Part shown: positions 28,874-36,841 of the stretch, one piece after another
Position numbering within the stretch: position 1 is the first letter of the stretch
How the letters are laid out: each line of letters starts with the position of its first letter
Source of the DNA: Streptomyces prunicolor NBRC 13075
GTDB lineage: Bacteria; Actinomycetota; Actinomycetes; Streptomycetales; Streptomycetaceae
Assembly: GCF_000367365.1 (NCBI RefSeq)
Contig: NZ_BARF01000054.1
Location: forward strand, 99,209 to 163,208
Direction: 5' to 3'
Length of the DNA: 64,000 nt
The notes under the pieces: generated by a model
The model's database searches: none
What the model saw: only the letters and a program-made list of their open reading frames with translations
What the model was told of the DNA's origin: nothing
Made by a program: the position numbers and the translations under genes

Positions 28874-30023
28874 GCTGGCCCTCCATCAGTGCTGTGCTCA
28901 TCAAAGATGTGAAGCGGTCGAACAGGTAGGCGGCGTCGTGCGGGCCCGCTGCCGCTTCGGGGTGGTACTGGACGCTGAACGCCGGCCGGTCGAGCAGCCG
29001 CAGCCCCTCGACGACCTGGTCGTTCAGGCAGACGTGCGAGACCTCGGCGCGGCCGTACGGCGTCTCGGAGACCTTGTCGAGGGGCGCGTCGACGGCGAAG
29101 CCGTGGTTGTGCGCGGTGACGTCGACCTTGCCCGTCGTACGGTCCTGCACGGGCTGGTTGATGCCCCGGTGGCCGTACTTCAGCTTGTACGTGCCGAAGC
29201 CGAGCGCGCGGCCCAGGATCTGGTTGCCGAAGCAGATGCCGAAGAGCGGAGTGCCGCGCTCCAGGACGGCCTGCATCACGGCGACGGGGTGGTCGGCGGT
29301 GGCGGGGTCGCCTGGGCCGTTCGAGAAGAAGACCCCGTCGGGCTGTACGGCGTAGACGTCCTCGACGGTCGCGGTGGCCGGGAGCACGTGCACCTCGATG
29401 CCGCGCTCGGCCATCCGGTGCGGGGTCATGCCCTTGATGCCGAGGTCGACGGCGGCGACGGTGTACTTCTTCTCACCGATCGCGGGGATGACGTACGTCT
29501 CCTTGGTGGCGACCTCGGCGGAGAGGTTCGCGCCCGTCATCTCGGGGGCCTCGCGCACCTCGGCGAGCATGGTGTCGTCGTCGGGCAGCGTGCCGCCGGA
29601 GAAGATGCCGACGCGCATGGCGCCGCGCTCGCGCAGATGGCGGGTCAACGCGCGCGTGTCGATGCCGGAGATCCCGACGACACCCTGGTTGCGCAGTTCC
29701 TCGTCCAGGGAGCGGCGGGAGCGCCAGTTGGAGGGCACGCGCGCGGGGTCGCGCACCACGTAACCGGCGACCCAGATGCGCTGCGACTCGGGGTCCTCGT
29801 CGTTCACACCGGTGTTGCCGATGTGCGGGGCGGTCATCACGACGACCTGGCGGTGGTACGACGGGTCGGTCAGGGTCTCCTGGTAGCCGGTCATGCCGGT
29901 GGAGAACACGGCCTCGCCGAAGGTCACCCCCACGGACCCGTAGGCACGGCCGCGGAAGATCCGGCCGTCCTCCAGGACGAGTACGGCGGGAACCTTGGCG
30001 GCTCCCCTGGTGGAGGTCGTCAT
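28866..30023 (-). CDS. carA: Carbamoyl-phosphate synthase small subunit (glutaminase)
   Basis: 385 residues from ATG at 30023. It splits glutamine and delivers ammonia to CarB. The N-terminal CarA domain starts with PAVLVLEDGRIFRGRAYG. The class I glutamine amidotransferase domain has the nucleophile Cys in GICFGNQILG and the His/Glu pair in QYHPEAAAGP. The start overlaps the PH-like gene by 4 bases (ATGA), and the end overlaps carB by 8. Confidence 0.97.
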
Positions 30024-30604
30024 CGTGCGCCTTCCGTGTCGGTCGTTTCGAGACTCTTGTTGAGCATGCTGTTCAGGGTGTCGACCCACTCCGCGTGCTC
30101 GGCCGCGTGGTCCGAGCGGAACCCGGAGTCGATCAGCCGGTCGCCGTGCGCCCACGTCACGACCAGCAGCCCGCCCTCGCTGAGCACCTTCCCGGCGATG
30201 CCCTTGCCGAGCAGTGCCTCGCGCAGCGCGCCGGCCGGGATGAAGAAGTCGGTGGCTCCCGGTCGTACGACATCCAGGCCCGCCTCCGTCAGGGTCAGCT
30301 CGACCCGGCTGCGGGTGCCCAGGCCGTGCGCCACGATGCGGTCGAGCCACTGCCCGGCGGTGGTGGAGCCGTGGTAGCGGCCACTCATCGTCAGTTTCAC
30401 CTCGCCGGGCTCTTCCGGCGCGGCGGGCAGCTCGGGCAGGTCTCCCTGGAGCGTGCCGCGCCACTTCCAGCCCTCGCGCATCAGCCAGTAGACGAGCGCG
30501 ATGAACAGGGCGAGGCCGACGAGCCAGCCGATACGGGCGGCCCAGTCGGTCACCGGGGCGGACTTCTCCCCGGCCGCGAGGTGGGTCAGTTCCAGAGGTG
30601 TCAC
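30020..30604 (-). CDS. PH-like-domain membrane protein of the pyr operon
   Basis: 194 residues. One hydrophobic segment at about residues 24-42 (IGWLVGLALFIALVYWL) is followed by a cytoplasmic or periplasmic domain with SRVELTLTEAGLDVVRPGA, in the bacterial PH-like family. The gene overlaps pyrC upstream and carA downstream by 4 bases each, so it is translated as part of the operon. Mycobacterium has a similar membrane-protein gene between pyrC and carA. No catalytic motif is visible. Function unknown; membrane placement of the pathway or a quality-control role are guesses. Confidence 0.85.
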   Translation of the reverse strand: MTPLELTHLAAGEKSAPVTDWAARIGWLVGLALFIALVYWLMREGWKWRGTLQGDLPELPAAPEEPGEVKLTMSGRYHGSTTAGQWLDRIVAHGLGTRSRVELTLTEAGLDVVRPGATDFFIPAGALREALLGKGIAGKVLSEGGLLVVTWAHGDRLIDSGFRSDHAAEHAEWVDTLNSMLNKSLETTDTEGAR

Positions 30605-31887
30605 GTGAGCTTCCCGTCGACGAGCGTGGCCTTGCCCCGGAGCCAGGTGTGCGTCACACGGCCCGGCAGCTCACGCCCCTCGTACGGGGTGTTGCGACTG
30701 CGCGAAGCGAAGCCCGCGGGGTCCACCGACCCACGGTATTCCGTGTCGACGAGCGTGAGGTTGGCGGGCTCACCAGCCGAGACGGGACGGCCGTGCCCCA
30801 CCGCCCGCCCGATCTCGGCGGGCTTGGCGGACATGCGCTCGGCGACCCCGGTCCAGGTGAGAAGCCCGGTGTCCACCATGGTCTCCTGCACCACTGACAA
30901 CGCGGTCTCCAGGCCGACCATCCCCATGGCGGCGGCGGCCCACTCGCAGTCCTTGTCCTCGTGCGGGTGCGGGGCGTGGTCGGTGGCGACGATGTCGATC
31001 GTGCCGTCGGCGAGCGCCTCGCGCAGGGCCAGCACGTCGCGCTCGGTGCGCAGCGGCGGGTTGACCTTGAAGACGGGGTTGTAGGAGCGCACCAGCTCAT
31101 CCGTGAGGAGGAGGTGGTGCGGGGTGACCTCGGCGGTCACGTCGATGCCACGGGACTTGGCCCAGCGGACGATCTCGACGGACCCGGCGGTCGACAGGTG
31201 GCAGATGTGGACGCGGGAGCCGACGTGCTCGGCGAGCAGGACATCTCGGGCGATGATCGATTCTTCGGCCACCGCCGGCCAGCCCCCGAGCCCGAGTTCG
31301 GCGGAGACGACACCCTCGTTCATCTGGGCGCCCTCGGTGAGGCGCGGCTCCTGGGCGTGCTGCGCGACGACTCCCCCGAAGGCCTTCACGTACTCCAGCG
31401 CCCGGCGCATGATCACCGCGTCGTCGACGCACTTGCCGTCGTCGGAGAAGACGGTGACCCCGGCGGCCGACTCGTGCATGGCGCCCAGCTCGGCGAGCTT
31501 CTTGCCCTCCAGGCCGACGGTGACGGCGCCGATGGGCTGCACATCGCAGTACCCGTGCTCCTGGCCGAGCCGGTAGACCTGCTCGACGACACCGGCGGTG
31601 TCGGCGACGGGGAAGGTGTTGGCCATGGCGAACACGGCCGTGTAGCCGCCGCTGGCGGCCGCGCGGGTACCGGTCAGGACGGTCTCGGAGTCCTCACGGC
31701 CGGGCTCGCGCAGGTGGGTGTGCAGGTCGACGAGCCCGGGCAGCAGCACCTTGCCGTCGGCCTCGACGACCTCGGCACCTTCGGCGGACAGCCCACTGCC
31801 GACCTCGGCGATGGTGTCCCCGTCGATCAGCACGTCCTGCGGCTCGCCGCCGAGGATCTTCGCACCACGGATCAGGATCTTGCTCAT
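30601..31887 (-). CDS. pyrC: Dihydroorotase
   Basis: 428 residues, class I type. It closes carbamoyl aspartate to dihydroorotate. The metal-binding motif VDLHTHLREPG is at about residues 54-64, the bridging region TDHAPHPHEDKD follows later with the catalytic Asp, and further His ligands are in AQHAQEP and HICHLSTA. The start is 5 bases after the pyrB stop; the end overlaps the next gene by 4. Confidence 0.97.
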   Translation of the reverse strand: MSKILIRGAKILGGEPQDVLIDGDTIAEVGSGLSAEGAEVVEADGKVLLPGLVDLHTHLREPGREDSETVLTGTRAAASGGYTAVFAMANTFPVADTAGVVEQVYRLGQEHGYCDVQPIGAVTVGLEGKKLAELGAMHESAAGVTVFSDDGKCVDDAVIMRRALEYVKAFGGVVAQHAQEPRLTEGAQMNEGVVSAELGLGGWPAVAEESIIARDVLLAEHVGSRVHICHLSTAGSVEIVRWAKSRGIDVTAEVTPHHLLLTDELVRSYNPVFKVNPPLRTERDVLALREALADGTIDIVATDHAPHPHEDKDCEWAAAAMGMVGLETALSVVQETMVDTGLLTWTGVAERMSAKPAEIGRAVGHGRPVSAGEPANLTLVDTEYRGSVDPAGFASRSRNTPYEGRELPGRVTHTWLRGKATLVDGKLT

Positions 31888-31892
31888 GTGAC

Positions 31893-32870
31893 TTACTTCT
31901 CCTCGATACGGGTGTGACTGACGGCGGGTTCGTTGCCGCCCAGAAGCAGATAGAGCACGGCCATCCGGATGGACACTCCGTTTGCGACCTGCTCGACGAC
32001 GGTGCAGCGGTCCGAGTCGGCGACCTCGGCGGTGATCTCCATGCCCCGGACCATCGGCCCCGGGTGCATCACGATGGCGTGCTCGGGCATCTTCGCCATG
32101 CGGTCGCCGTCGAGGCCGTAGCGCCGCGAGTACTCGCGCTCGGTCGGAAAGAACGCCGCGTTCATGCGCTCGCGCTGGACGCGCAGCAGCATCACCGCGT
32201 CGGACTTGGAGAGCGTGCTGTCGAGGTCGTAGGAGACCTCGCAGGGCCAGGCCTCGACGCCGACCGGCACCAGGGTCGGCGGGGCGACCAGGGTGACCTC
32301 GGCGCCGAGGGTGTGCAGCAGGTCGACGTTCGAGCGGGCGACGCGGCTGTGCAGGATGTCGCCGACGAGCGTGATCCGCTTGCCGGCCAGGTCCTGCCCG
32401 AGCCCGGCGTCCCGGCCGACGAGTCGGCGCCGCATGGTGAACGCGTCCAACAGGGCCTGCGTCGGGTGCTGGTGGGTGCCGTCACCGGCGTTGATGACGG
32501 CCGCGTCGATCCACCCGGAGGTGGCGAGCCGGTACGGCGCTCCGGAGGCGCCGTGCCGGATGACGACCGCGTCGACGCCCATGGCCTCCAGGGTCTGCGC
32601 GGTGTCCTTCAGGGACTCGCCCTTGGAGACGCTCGACCCCTTGGCGGTGAAGTTGATGACGTCGGCGGAGAGGCGCTTCTCGGCGGCTTCGAAGGAGATA
32701 CGCGTGCGCGTGGAGTCCTCGAAGAAGAGGTTGACGACGGTACGGCCGCGCAGGGTCGGCAGTTTCTTGATCGGCCGGTCGGCGACCCGGGCCATCTCCT
32801 CGGCGGTGTCGAGGATCAGGACGGCGTCGTCGCGGGTGAGGTCGGCGGCCGAGATGAGATGACGCTGCAT
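31893..32870 (-). CDS. pyrB: Aspartate carbamoyltransferase catalytic subunit
   Basis: 325 residues. It joins carbamoyl phosphate and aspartate, the committed step of pyrimidine synthesis. The carbamoyl-phosphate site FFEDSTRTRISFE is present, with the 80s loop KGSSVSKGES, the aspartate-site residues in GDGTHQHPTQALLD, and the catalytic His and Arg in VIRHGASG. No regulatory pyrI subunit gene is nearby; in this operon control is by PyrR. It follows pyrR after 85 bases. Confidence 0.97.
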   Translation of the reverse strand: MQRHLISAADLTRDDAVLILDTAEEMARVADRPIKKLPTLRGRTVVNLFFEDSTRTRISFEAAEKRLSADVINFTAKGSSVSKGESLKDTAQTLEAMGVDAVVIRHGASGAPYRLATSGWIDAAVINAGDGTHQHPTQALLDAFTMRRRLVGRDAGLGQDLAGKRITLVGDILHSRVARSNVDLLHTLGAEVTLVAPPTLVPVGVEAWPCEVSYDLDSTLSKSDAVMLLRVQRERMNAAFFPTEREYSRRYGLDGDRMAKMPEHAIVMHPGPMVRGMEITAEVADSDRCTVVEQVANGVSIRMAVLYLLLGGNEPAVSHTRIEEK

Positions 32871-32955
32871 CTGTCAGGCTCCGTAAGGCAGTTCAGGTCA
32901 GGAGAATTCGGGCGCGCGGAGGCAGGACGTGCCACAGGGGCACGGCATCCGTCCG

Positions 32956-33519
32956 CTACGGGGTCTGCTTGACGCCGAGCAGCACGGTGTCGCGACCGTC
33001 CTCCTCGGCGAGCTGGACCTTGACCGTCTCCCGCAGCGACGTGGGGAGGTTCTTGCCGACGTAGTCGGCGCGGATGGGCAGTTCGCGGTGGCCTCTGTCG
33101 ACCAGGACCGCGAGCTGCACCGCGCGGGGGCGCCCGATGTCGTTCAGGGCGTCGAGGGCGGCGCGGATGGTGCGGCCGGAGAAGAGCACGTCGTCGACGA
33201 GGACGACCAGGCGGCCGTCGATGCCGTCACCGGGGATGTCGGTGCGGGCCAGCGCGCGGGGCGGGTGCATGCGCAGGTCGTCGCGGTACATGGTGATATC
33301 GAGGGAGCCGACCGGGATCTTGCGGTCGGTGATCTCTTCGAGCTTGACGGCGAGCCGCTGGGCGAGGAAGACGCCCCGGGTCGGGATGCCGAGGAGCACC
33401 ACGTCGTCGGCGCCCTTGGCGCGCTCGACGATCTCGTGGGCGATGCGGGTCAGGACCCGCGCGATGTCGGGGGCTTCGAGAACCGGCCGGGCATCGGACT
33501 CGTACTGCTGGGTGTCCAT
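32956..33519 (-). CDS. pyrR: PyrR: pyrimidine operon regulator / uracil phosphoribosyltransferase
   Basis: 187 residues. PyrR binds a hairpin in pyr mRNA when UMP or UTP is plentiful and lowers expression; it can also have uracil phosphoribosyltransferase activity. The PRPP-binding loop is LVVLVDDVLFSGRTIRAAL (about residues 105-123). The N-terminal ADDVVLLGIPTRGVFLA and the loop DITMYRDDL are typical. First gene of the operon, with a candidate PyrR-binding loop at 33539-33554 in its own leader. Confidence 0.97.
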   Translation of the reverse strand: MDTQQYESDARPVLEAPDIARVLTRIAHEIVERAKGADDVVLLGIPTRGVFLAQRLAVKLEEITDRKIPVGSLDITMYRDDLRMHPPRALARTDIPGDGIDGRLVVLVDDVLFSGRTIRAALDALNDIGRPRAVQLAVLVDRGHRELPIRADYVGKNLPTSLRETVKVQLAEEDGRDTVLLGVKQTP

Positions 33520-33538
33520 AAGAAACGGACCTCCTTCT

Positions 33539-33554
33539 CCGCCTCACGGGACGG
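33539..33554 (-). promoter_or_regulatory. PyrR-binding loop in the pyr leader RNA
   Basis: In the minus-strand RNA the stem CCGUC / GGCGG closes the hexaloop CCGUGA, and the segment GUCCCGUGAGGC fits the PyrR target consensus. The SD sequence AGAAGGAGG starts directly after the stem and lies 10 bases before the pyrR ATG, so PyrR binding could block ribosomes, as described for mycobacteria. Confidence 0.8.
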
Positions 33555-33673
33555 ACCTTAAAGGACGTCGGATTTGCGCCATCCACGGTAGCAGGCCGGG
33601 GCGACACCCCTGATCACCCCTATGGAGTAATCGGACACCGCTACCGCGGAAGAGCCGGTGCGGACCATTCGGC

Positions 33674-33703
33674 TTGACGCGGGAGCGTAACGCTGCGTAA
33701 CCT
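33674..33703 (+). promoter_or_regulatory. Probable bldD promoter
   Basis: TTGACG (33674-33679) and TAACCT (33698-33703) are separated by 18 bases and fit a housekeeping sigma (HrdB-like) promoter. The start would fall near 33710, within the palindrome at 33702-33712. Confidence 0.65.
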
Positions 33704-33712
33704 CACAGTGAG
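33702..33712. promoter_or_regulatory. Palindrome at the bldD transcription start, candidate BldD site
   Basis: Perfect CTCAC-A-GTGAG. It overlaps the -10 box. The AGTGA/TCAC halves are like those described for BldD operators, and BldD represses its own gene. Confidence 0.55.
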
Positions 33713-33750
33713 TTACCAGCCGCGCGGCGCGGAAACACTGCAGCCGCGTC

Positions 33751-33761
33751 GACACAGTGTC
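33751..33761. promoter_or_regulatory. Second palindrome in the bldD leader, matches the BldD core consensus
   Basis: Perfect GACAC-A-GTGTC, 11 bases before the start codon. Its centre ACACAGTGT fits the core ACnC(A/T)GnGT of the reported BldD consensus. Confidence 0.6.
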
Positions 33762-33771
33762 CGGGAGCTAT

Positions 33772-34272
33772 ATGTCCAGCGAATACGCCAAACAGCTCGG
33801 GGCCAAGCTCCGGGCCATCCGCACCCAGCAGGGCCTTTCCCTCCACGGTGTCGAGGAGAAGTCACAGGGACGCTGGAAGGCGGTCGTGGTCGGGTCGTAC
33901 GAGCGCGGCGACCGTGCCGTCACCGTGCAGCGCCTCGCCGAATTGGCTGACTTCTACGGGGTTCCGGTGCAGGAGCTGCTGCCGGGCACCACGCCGGGCG
34001 GGGCCGCCGAGCCGCCGCCGAAGCTGGTCCTCGACCTGGAGCGGCTGGCCCACGTGCCCGCCGAGAAGGCCGGCCCGCTGCAGCGCTACGCGGCGACGAT
34101 CCAGTCCCAGCGCGGCGACTACAACGGCAAGGTGCTCTCGATCCGCCAGGACGACCTGCGCACACTCGCCGTCATCTACGACCAGTCCCCCTCGGTCCTC
34201 ACCGAGCAGTTGATCAGCTGGGGCGTGCTGGACGCCGACGCGCGTCGCGCGGTCTCCCACGAGGAGAACTGA
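33772..34272 (+). CDS. bldD: BldD, cyclic-di-GMP-controlled master developmental repressor
   Basis: 166 residues from ATG at 33772, with GGGAG upstream. BldD bound to tetrameric c-di-GMP dimerises and represses sporulation genes during vegetative growth. The N-terminal XRE-type HTH is at about residues 8-60 (LRAIRTQQGLSLHGVEEKS, VGSYERGDRAVTVQRLAEL). The C-terminal domain carries the c-di-GMP motif RGD-x8-RQDD, intact. The gene is divergent from pyrR and ends in a strong terminator. Conservation with the S. coelicolor protein appears almost complete. Confidence 0.98.
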   Translation: MSSEYAKQLGAKLRAIRTQQGLSLHGVEEKSQGRWKAVVVGSYERGDRAVTVQRLAELADFYGVPVQELLPGTTPGGAAEPPPKLVLDLERLAHVPAEKAGPLQRYAATIQSQRGDYNGKVLSIRQDDLRTLAVIYDQSPSVLTEQLISWGVLDADARRAVSHEEN

Positions 34273-34312
34273 GCCGCTCCCGCCGAGCCGCTTCCCGTCT
34301 CAGCAGAAACGT

Positions 34313-34358
34313 GCCGCCGGGGTGGCCGGAACTTCACCGTTCCGGCCACCCCGGCGGC
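34313..34358 (+). terminator. Strong terminator of bldD
   Basis: Perfect 20-bp stem (34313-34332 with 34339-34358) with a 6-base loop TTCACC, followed by TTTC. It lies 40 bases after the bldD stop. Confidence 0.92.
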
Positions 34359-34414
34359 TTTCTGCGGGCCTCAGGAGCCTCATGCGTACGGGAACGCCCT
34401 GATGCCCGCGGGAA

Positions 34415-34456
34415 CGCCGGAGGGCCCGCAGCGGTCGTGCTGCGGGCCCTCCGGCG
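34415..34456. terminator. Second terminator between bldD and nusB
   Basis: Perfect 17-bp stem (34415-34431 with 34440-34456) with an 8-base loop. It lies 30 bases beyond the nusB stop and probably ends the efp-nusB transcript from the minus strand. Confidence 0.88.
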
Positions 34457-34486
34457 TTTCGCTCGCGTATTGCTCTCGCGTACTGC

Positions 34487-34921
34487 TTACGCCTCGTCGC
34501 GGCGCAGCGTGGGCTTCAGGTCCTTGAAACGGCCCAGCAGGCCGTTCACGAACGAGGGCGACTCGTCCGTGGAGAACTCCTTCGCCAGCTGCACCATCTC
34601 GTCGAGGACGACGGCGTCCGGGGTCTCGTCGACCCAGATCAGCTCGTAGGCGCCGAGGCGCAGGATGTTGCGGTCCACCACGGGCATGCGGTCGAGCGTC
34701 CAGCCGACCGAGTACTGCGCGATCAGCTCGTCGATACGGCGCGCGTGCTGCGCGTACCCCTCGACCAGCTCCATCGTGTACTCGCTGACCGGCGGCTGCC
34801 GGGTGTCGTCCCGGGAGAGCCGGATCCAGTCCGCGAGGACGGTCTGGACGCCGACACCGCGCTGGTCGCCCTCGAAGAGGATCTGGAAGGCGCGCTTGCG
34901 GGCCGTATTGCGGGCAGCCAC
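34487..34921 (-). CDS. nusB: Transcription antitermination factor NusB
   Basis: 144 residues from GTG at 34921. It acts with NusE and NusG in antitermination on rRNA operons. The N-terminal ARNTARKRAFQILFEGD, the middle VDRNILRLGAYEL and the C-terminal VNGLLGRF are the family signatures. Only 2 bases separate it from the efp stop, so both are co-transcribed. Confidence 0.96.
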   Translation of the reverse strand: MAARNTARKRAFQILFEGDQRGVGVQTVLADWIRLSRDDTRQPPVSEYTMELVEGYAQHARRIDELIAQYSVGWTLDRMPVVDRNILRLGAYELIWVDETPDAVVLDEMVQLAKEFSTDESPSFVNGLLGRFKDLKPTLRRDEA

Positions 34922-34923
34922 GG

Positions 34924-35490
34924 TTAGCTGTTCACCCGGCCGAGGTAGTCGCTGGAGCGGGTGTCGACCTTGATCTTCTCACCGGTGGTGATGAAGAGCG
35001 GGACCTGGATCTGGTAGCCGGTCTCCAGGGTGGCGGGCTTGGTGCCACCGGTGGAGCGGTCGCCCTGGACGCCGGGCTCGGTCTCCTGGATGACGAGCTC
35101 GACGGCGGCCGGCAGCTCGACGAAGAGCACCTCGCCCTCGTGCTGCGCGACCGTGGCGGTGAAGCCCTCGATCAGGAAGTTGGCGGCGTCGCCGACGGCC
35201 TTGCGGTCGACCATGAGCTGGTCGTAGGTCTCCATGTCCATGAAGACGAAGTACTCGCCGTCCATGTACGAGAACTGCATGTCGCGCTTGTCGACAGTGG
35301 CCGTCTCGACCTTGACGCCGGCGTTGAACGTCTTGTCGACGACCTTGCCGGAGAGCACGTTCTTGAGCTTGGTGCGCACGAAGGCAGGGCCCTTGCCGGG
35401 CTTGACGTGCTGGAACTCGACGACGGACCAGAGCTGGCCCCCGTCGAGCTTGAGCACCAGGCCGTTCTTGAGGTCGTTCGTGGAAGCCAC
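34924..35490 (-). CDS. efp: Translation elongation factor P
   Basis: 188 residues from GTG at 35490. EF-P helps ribosomes stalled at proline runs. KOW-like N-terminal domain with DLKNGLVLKLDGG, then two OB domains. The loop that reaches the peptidyl-transferase centre reads VKPGKGPAF. This Pro-Gly-Lys-Gly-Pro form is known from actinobacteria, where the lysine works without modification, and no EpmA or similar modifying gene is nearby. Followed directly by nusB; the M24 peptidase homologue gene is upstream. Confidence 0.96.
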   Translation of the reverse strand: MASTNDLKNGLVLKLDGGQLWSVVEFQHVKPGKGPAFVRTKLKNVLSGKVVDKTFNAGVKVETATVDKRDMQFSYMDGEYFVFMDMETYDQLMVDRKAVGDAANFLIEGFTATVAQHEGEVLFVELPAAVELVIQETEPGVQGDRSTGGTKPATLETGYQIQVPLFITTGEKIKVDTRSSDYLGRVNS

Positions 35491-35551
35491 GGTTGCGGAA
35501 TCTCCTGGACTGACGTGGACGACCACGGGACACGCGCACAGCTCGGAAAAG

Positions 35552-36658
35552 CTAGAGCGCGAGCAGCTCCTTGGTCGTGATGGTGAGTAGCTCGGGTCCG
35601 CCGTCCGCCTCAGGGCGTACGACGAGCGTGTCATCGATCCGGACACCGCCCCGGCCCGGGAGGTGAACCCCCGGTTCGACGGTGACCGGCACGCAAGCGT
35701 CCAGTTTACCCATGGCCGCGGGGGCCAGCTGCGGCTCCTCGTCGATTTCGAGTCCGACACCGTGGCCGGTGGGGGCCGCGAGGCCCTCTGAGTACCCCGC
35801 GGAGTCCAGTACCTGACGGGCCGCGCGGTCCACATCCCGGTAGGCGGCACCGGGGCTCAGGGACTCCCGCGCAGCGCGCTGGGCGGCGAAGACGAGGTCG
35901 TAGAGCTCGATCTGCCAGTCGGCGGGAGAGGTGCCGATGACGAACGTACGGCCGATCTCGCAGCGGTATCCGCGATAGGTGGCGCCGAGGCAGACGGAAA
36001 GGAAATCTCCTTCCTCGACCCTGCGATCGGTCGGCCGGTGACCGCGTCTGCCGGAGTGCGGGCCGGTGGCGACGGAGGTGGCGAAGGCCGGGCCCTCCGC
36101 GCCGTGGTCGACGAGCCGTCGCTCCAGTTCGAGGGCGAGGTGGCGTTCGGTGCGGCCGACGAGGATCGACTCCAGGAGCTCTCCGAGGGCTTGGTCGGCG
36201 ATCTCGGCGGCGATTCTCAGACAGGAGATCTCCTCCTCGTCCTTGACGACCCGCAGCTGTTCGACCGCGCCGCCGATGTCGGTGAGGCGGAGCGTGGGGG
36301 CGACCGAGCGGAGGGCTCGGTGGCGGGTCACGGTGAGGTGGTGTTCTTCTACGGCCATGGATTCGGCACCGTGCGCTGCCGCGAGGTCTGCGGCTGCTAC
36401 GGCGGGGTCGCCACCGGGGCCGGGGAGTGTGTGGATGCGGAGGGCCTCGTCGGGACGGCCCTCTGGTGGCCGCTCGTCCAGCGGGTCTGTGCAGACCAGC
36501 GTGTCGTCGCGCTTGCCGAGCAGCAGGACGGTTCCCTGCGGGGCTGGACCGGCCAAGTAGCGCACGTTGGCTGGATTGGTGACCAGCGCGGATTGACTGC
36601 CGCCGGCTTGGGCTCGGTCCCTGAGCCTTGCTCGGCGGGCTGCGTAGACCTCTGACAT
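35552..36658 (-). CDS. pepQ: M24-family peptidase homologue (Xaa-Pro type) with altered metal ligands
   Basis: 368 residues from ATG at 36658. The creatinase N-domain (about 1-130) and the pita-bread C-domain are intact in outline. The five metal ligands of the family are Asp, Asp, His, Glu, Glu. Here the places read Cys223 (in SVCLGATYRGY), Glu234 (in CEIGRTF), His299 (GHGVGLE), Glu328 (TVEPG) and Asp342 (VRIDDTL). Three of five are changed, and the second active-site His is Asp306. Normal dipeptidase activity is therefore doubtful. The link to efp (61 bases downstream) is conserved in actinobacteria. The symbol is by position and homology, not by proven activity. Confidence 0.8.
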   Translation of the reverse strand: MSEVYAARRARLRDRAQAGGSQSALVTNPANVRYLAGPAPQGTVLLLGKRDDTLVCTDPLDERPPEGRPDEALRIHTLPGPGGDPAVAAADLAAAHGAESMAVEEHHLTVTRHRALRSVAPTLRLTDIGGAVEQLRVVKDEEEISCLRIAAEIADQALGELLESILVGRTERHLALELERRLVDHGAEGPAFATSVATGPHSGRRGHRPTDRRVEEGDFLSVCLGATYRGYRCEIGRTFVIGTSPADWQIELYDLVFAAQRAARESLSPGAAYRDVDRAARQVLDSAGYSEGLAAPTGHGVGLEIDEEPQLAPAAMGKLDACVPVTVEPGVHLPGRGGVRIDDTLVVRPEADGGPELLTITTKELLAL

Positions 36659-36768
36659 GAGATGAGCGTAGGAGCGGTGGCTGGATTGTGCTGGTTGGGA
36701 GGGTGCCGTTCGGGGGACGGGGTGGGTTCGGCGGTTGTGTGCCGGGTGCGCGCCGGTGGGGGCTCGTC

Positions 36769-36813
36769 GCGCCCACGCGGCGGAGCCGCACATTGATACA
36801 GCCCCGCGCCCCT
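36769..36813. repeat. Dispersed intergenic repeat, copy B
   Basis: It shares the core CGGCGGAGCCGCA, a short AT-containing centre and GCCCCGCGCCCCT with copy A at 3795-3845. It lies in the 183-base gap between the P-loop gene and the M24 gene. Confidence 0.75.
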
Positions 36814-36841
36814 AAAAGACAAAAGACATGAGTCCCGGTGA

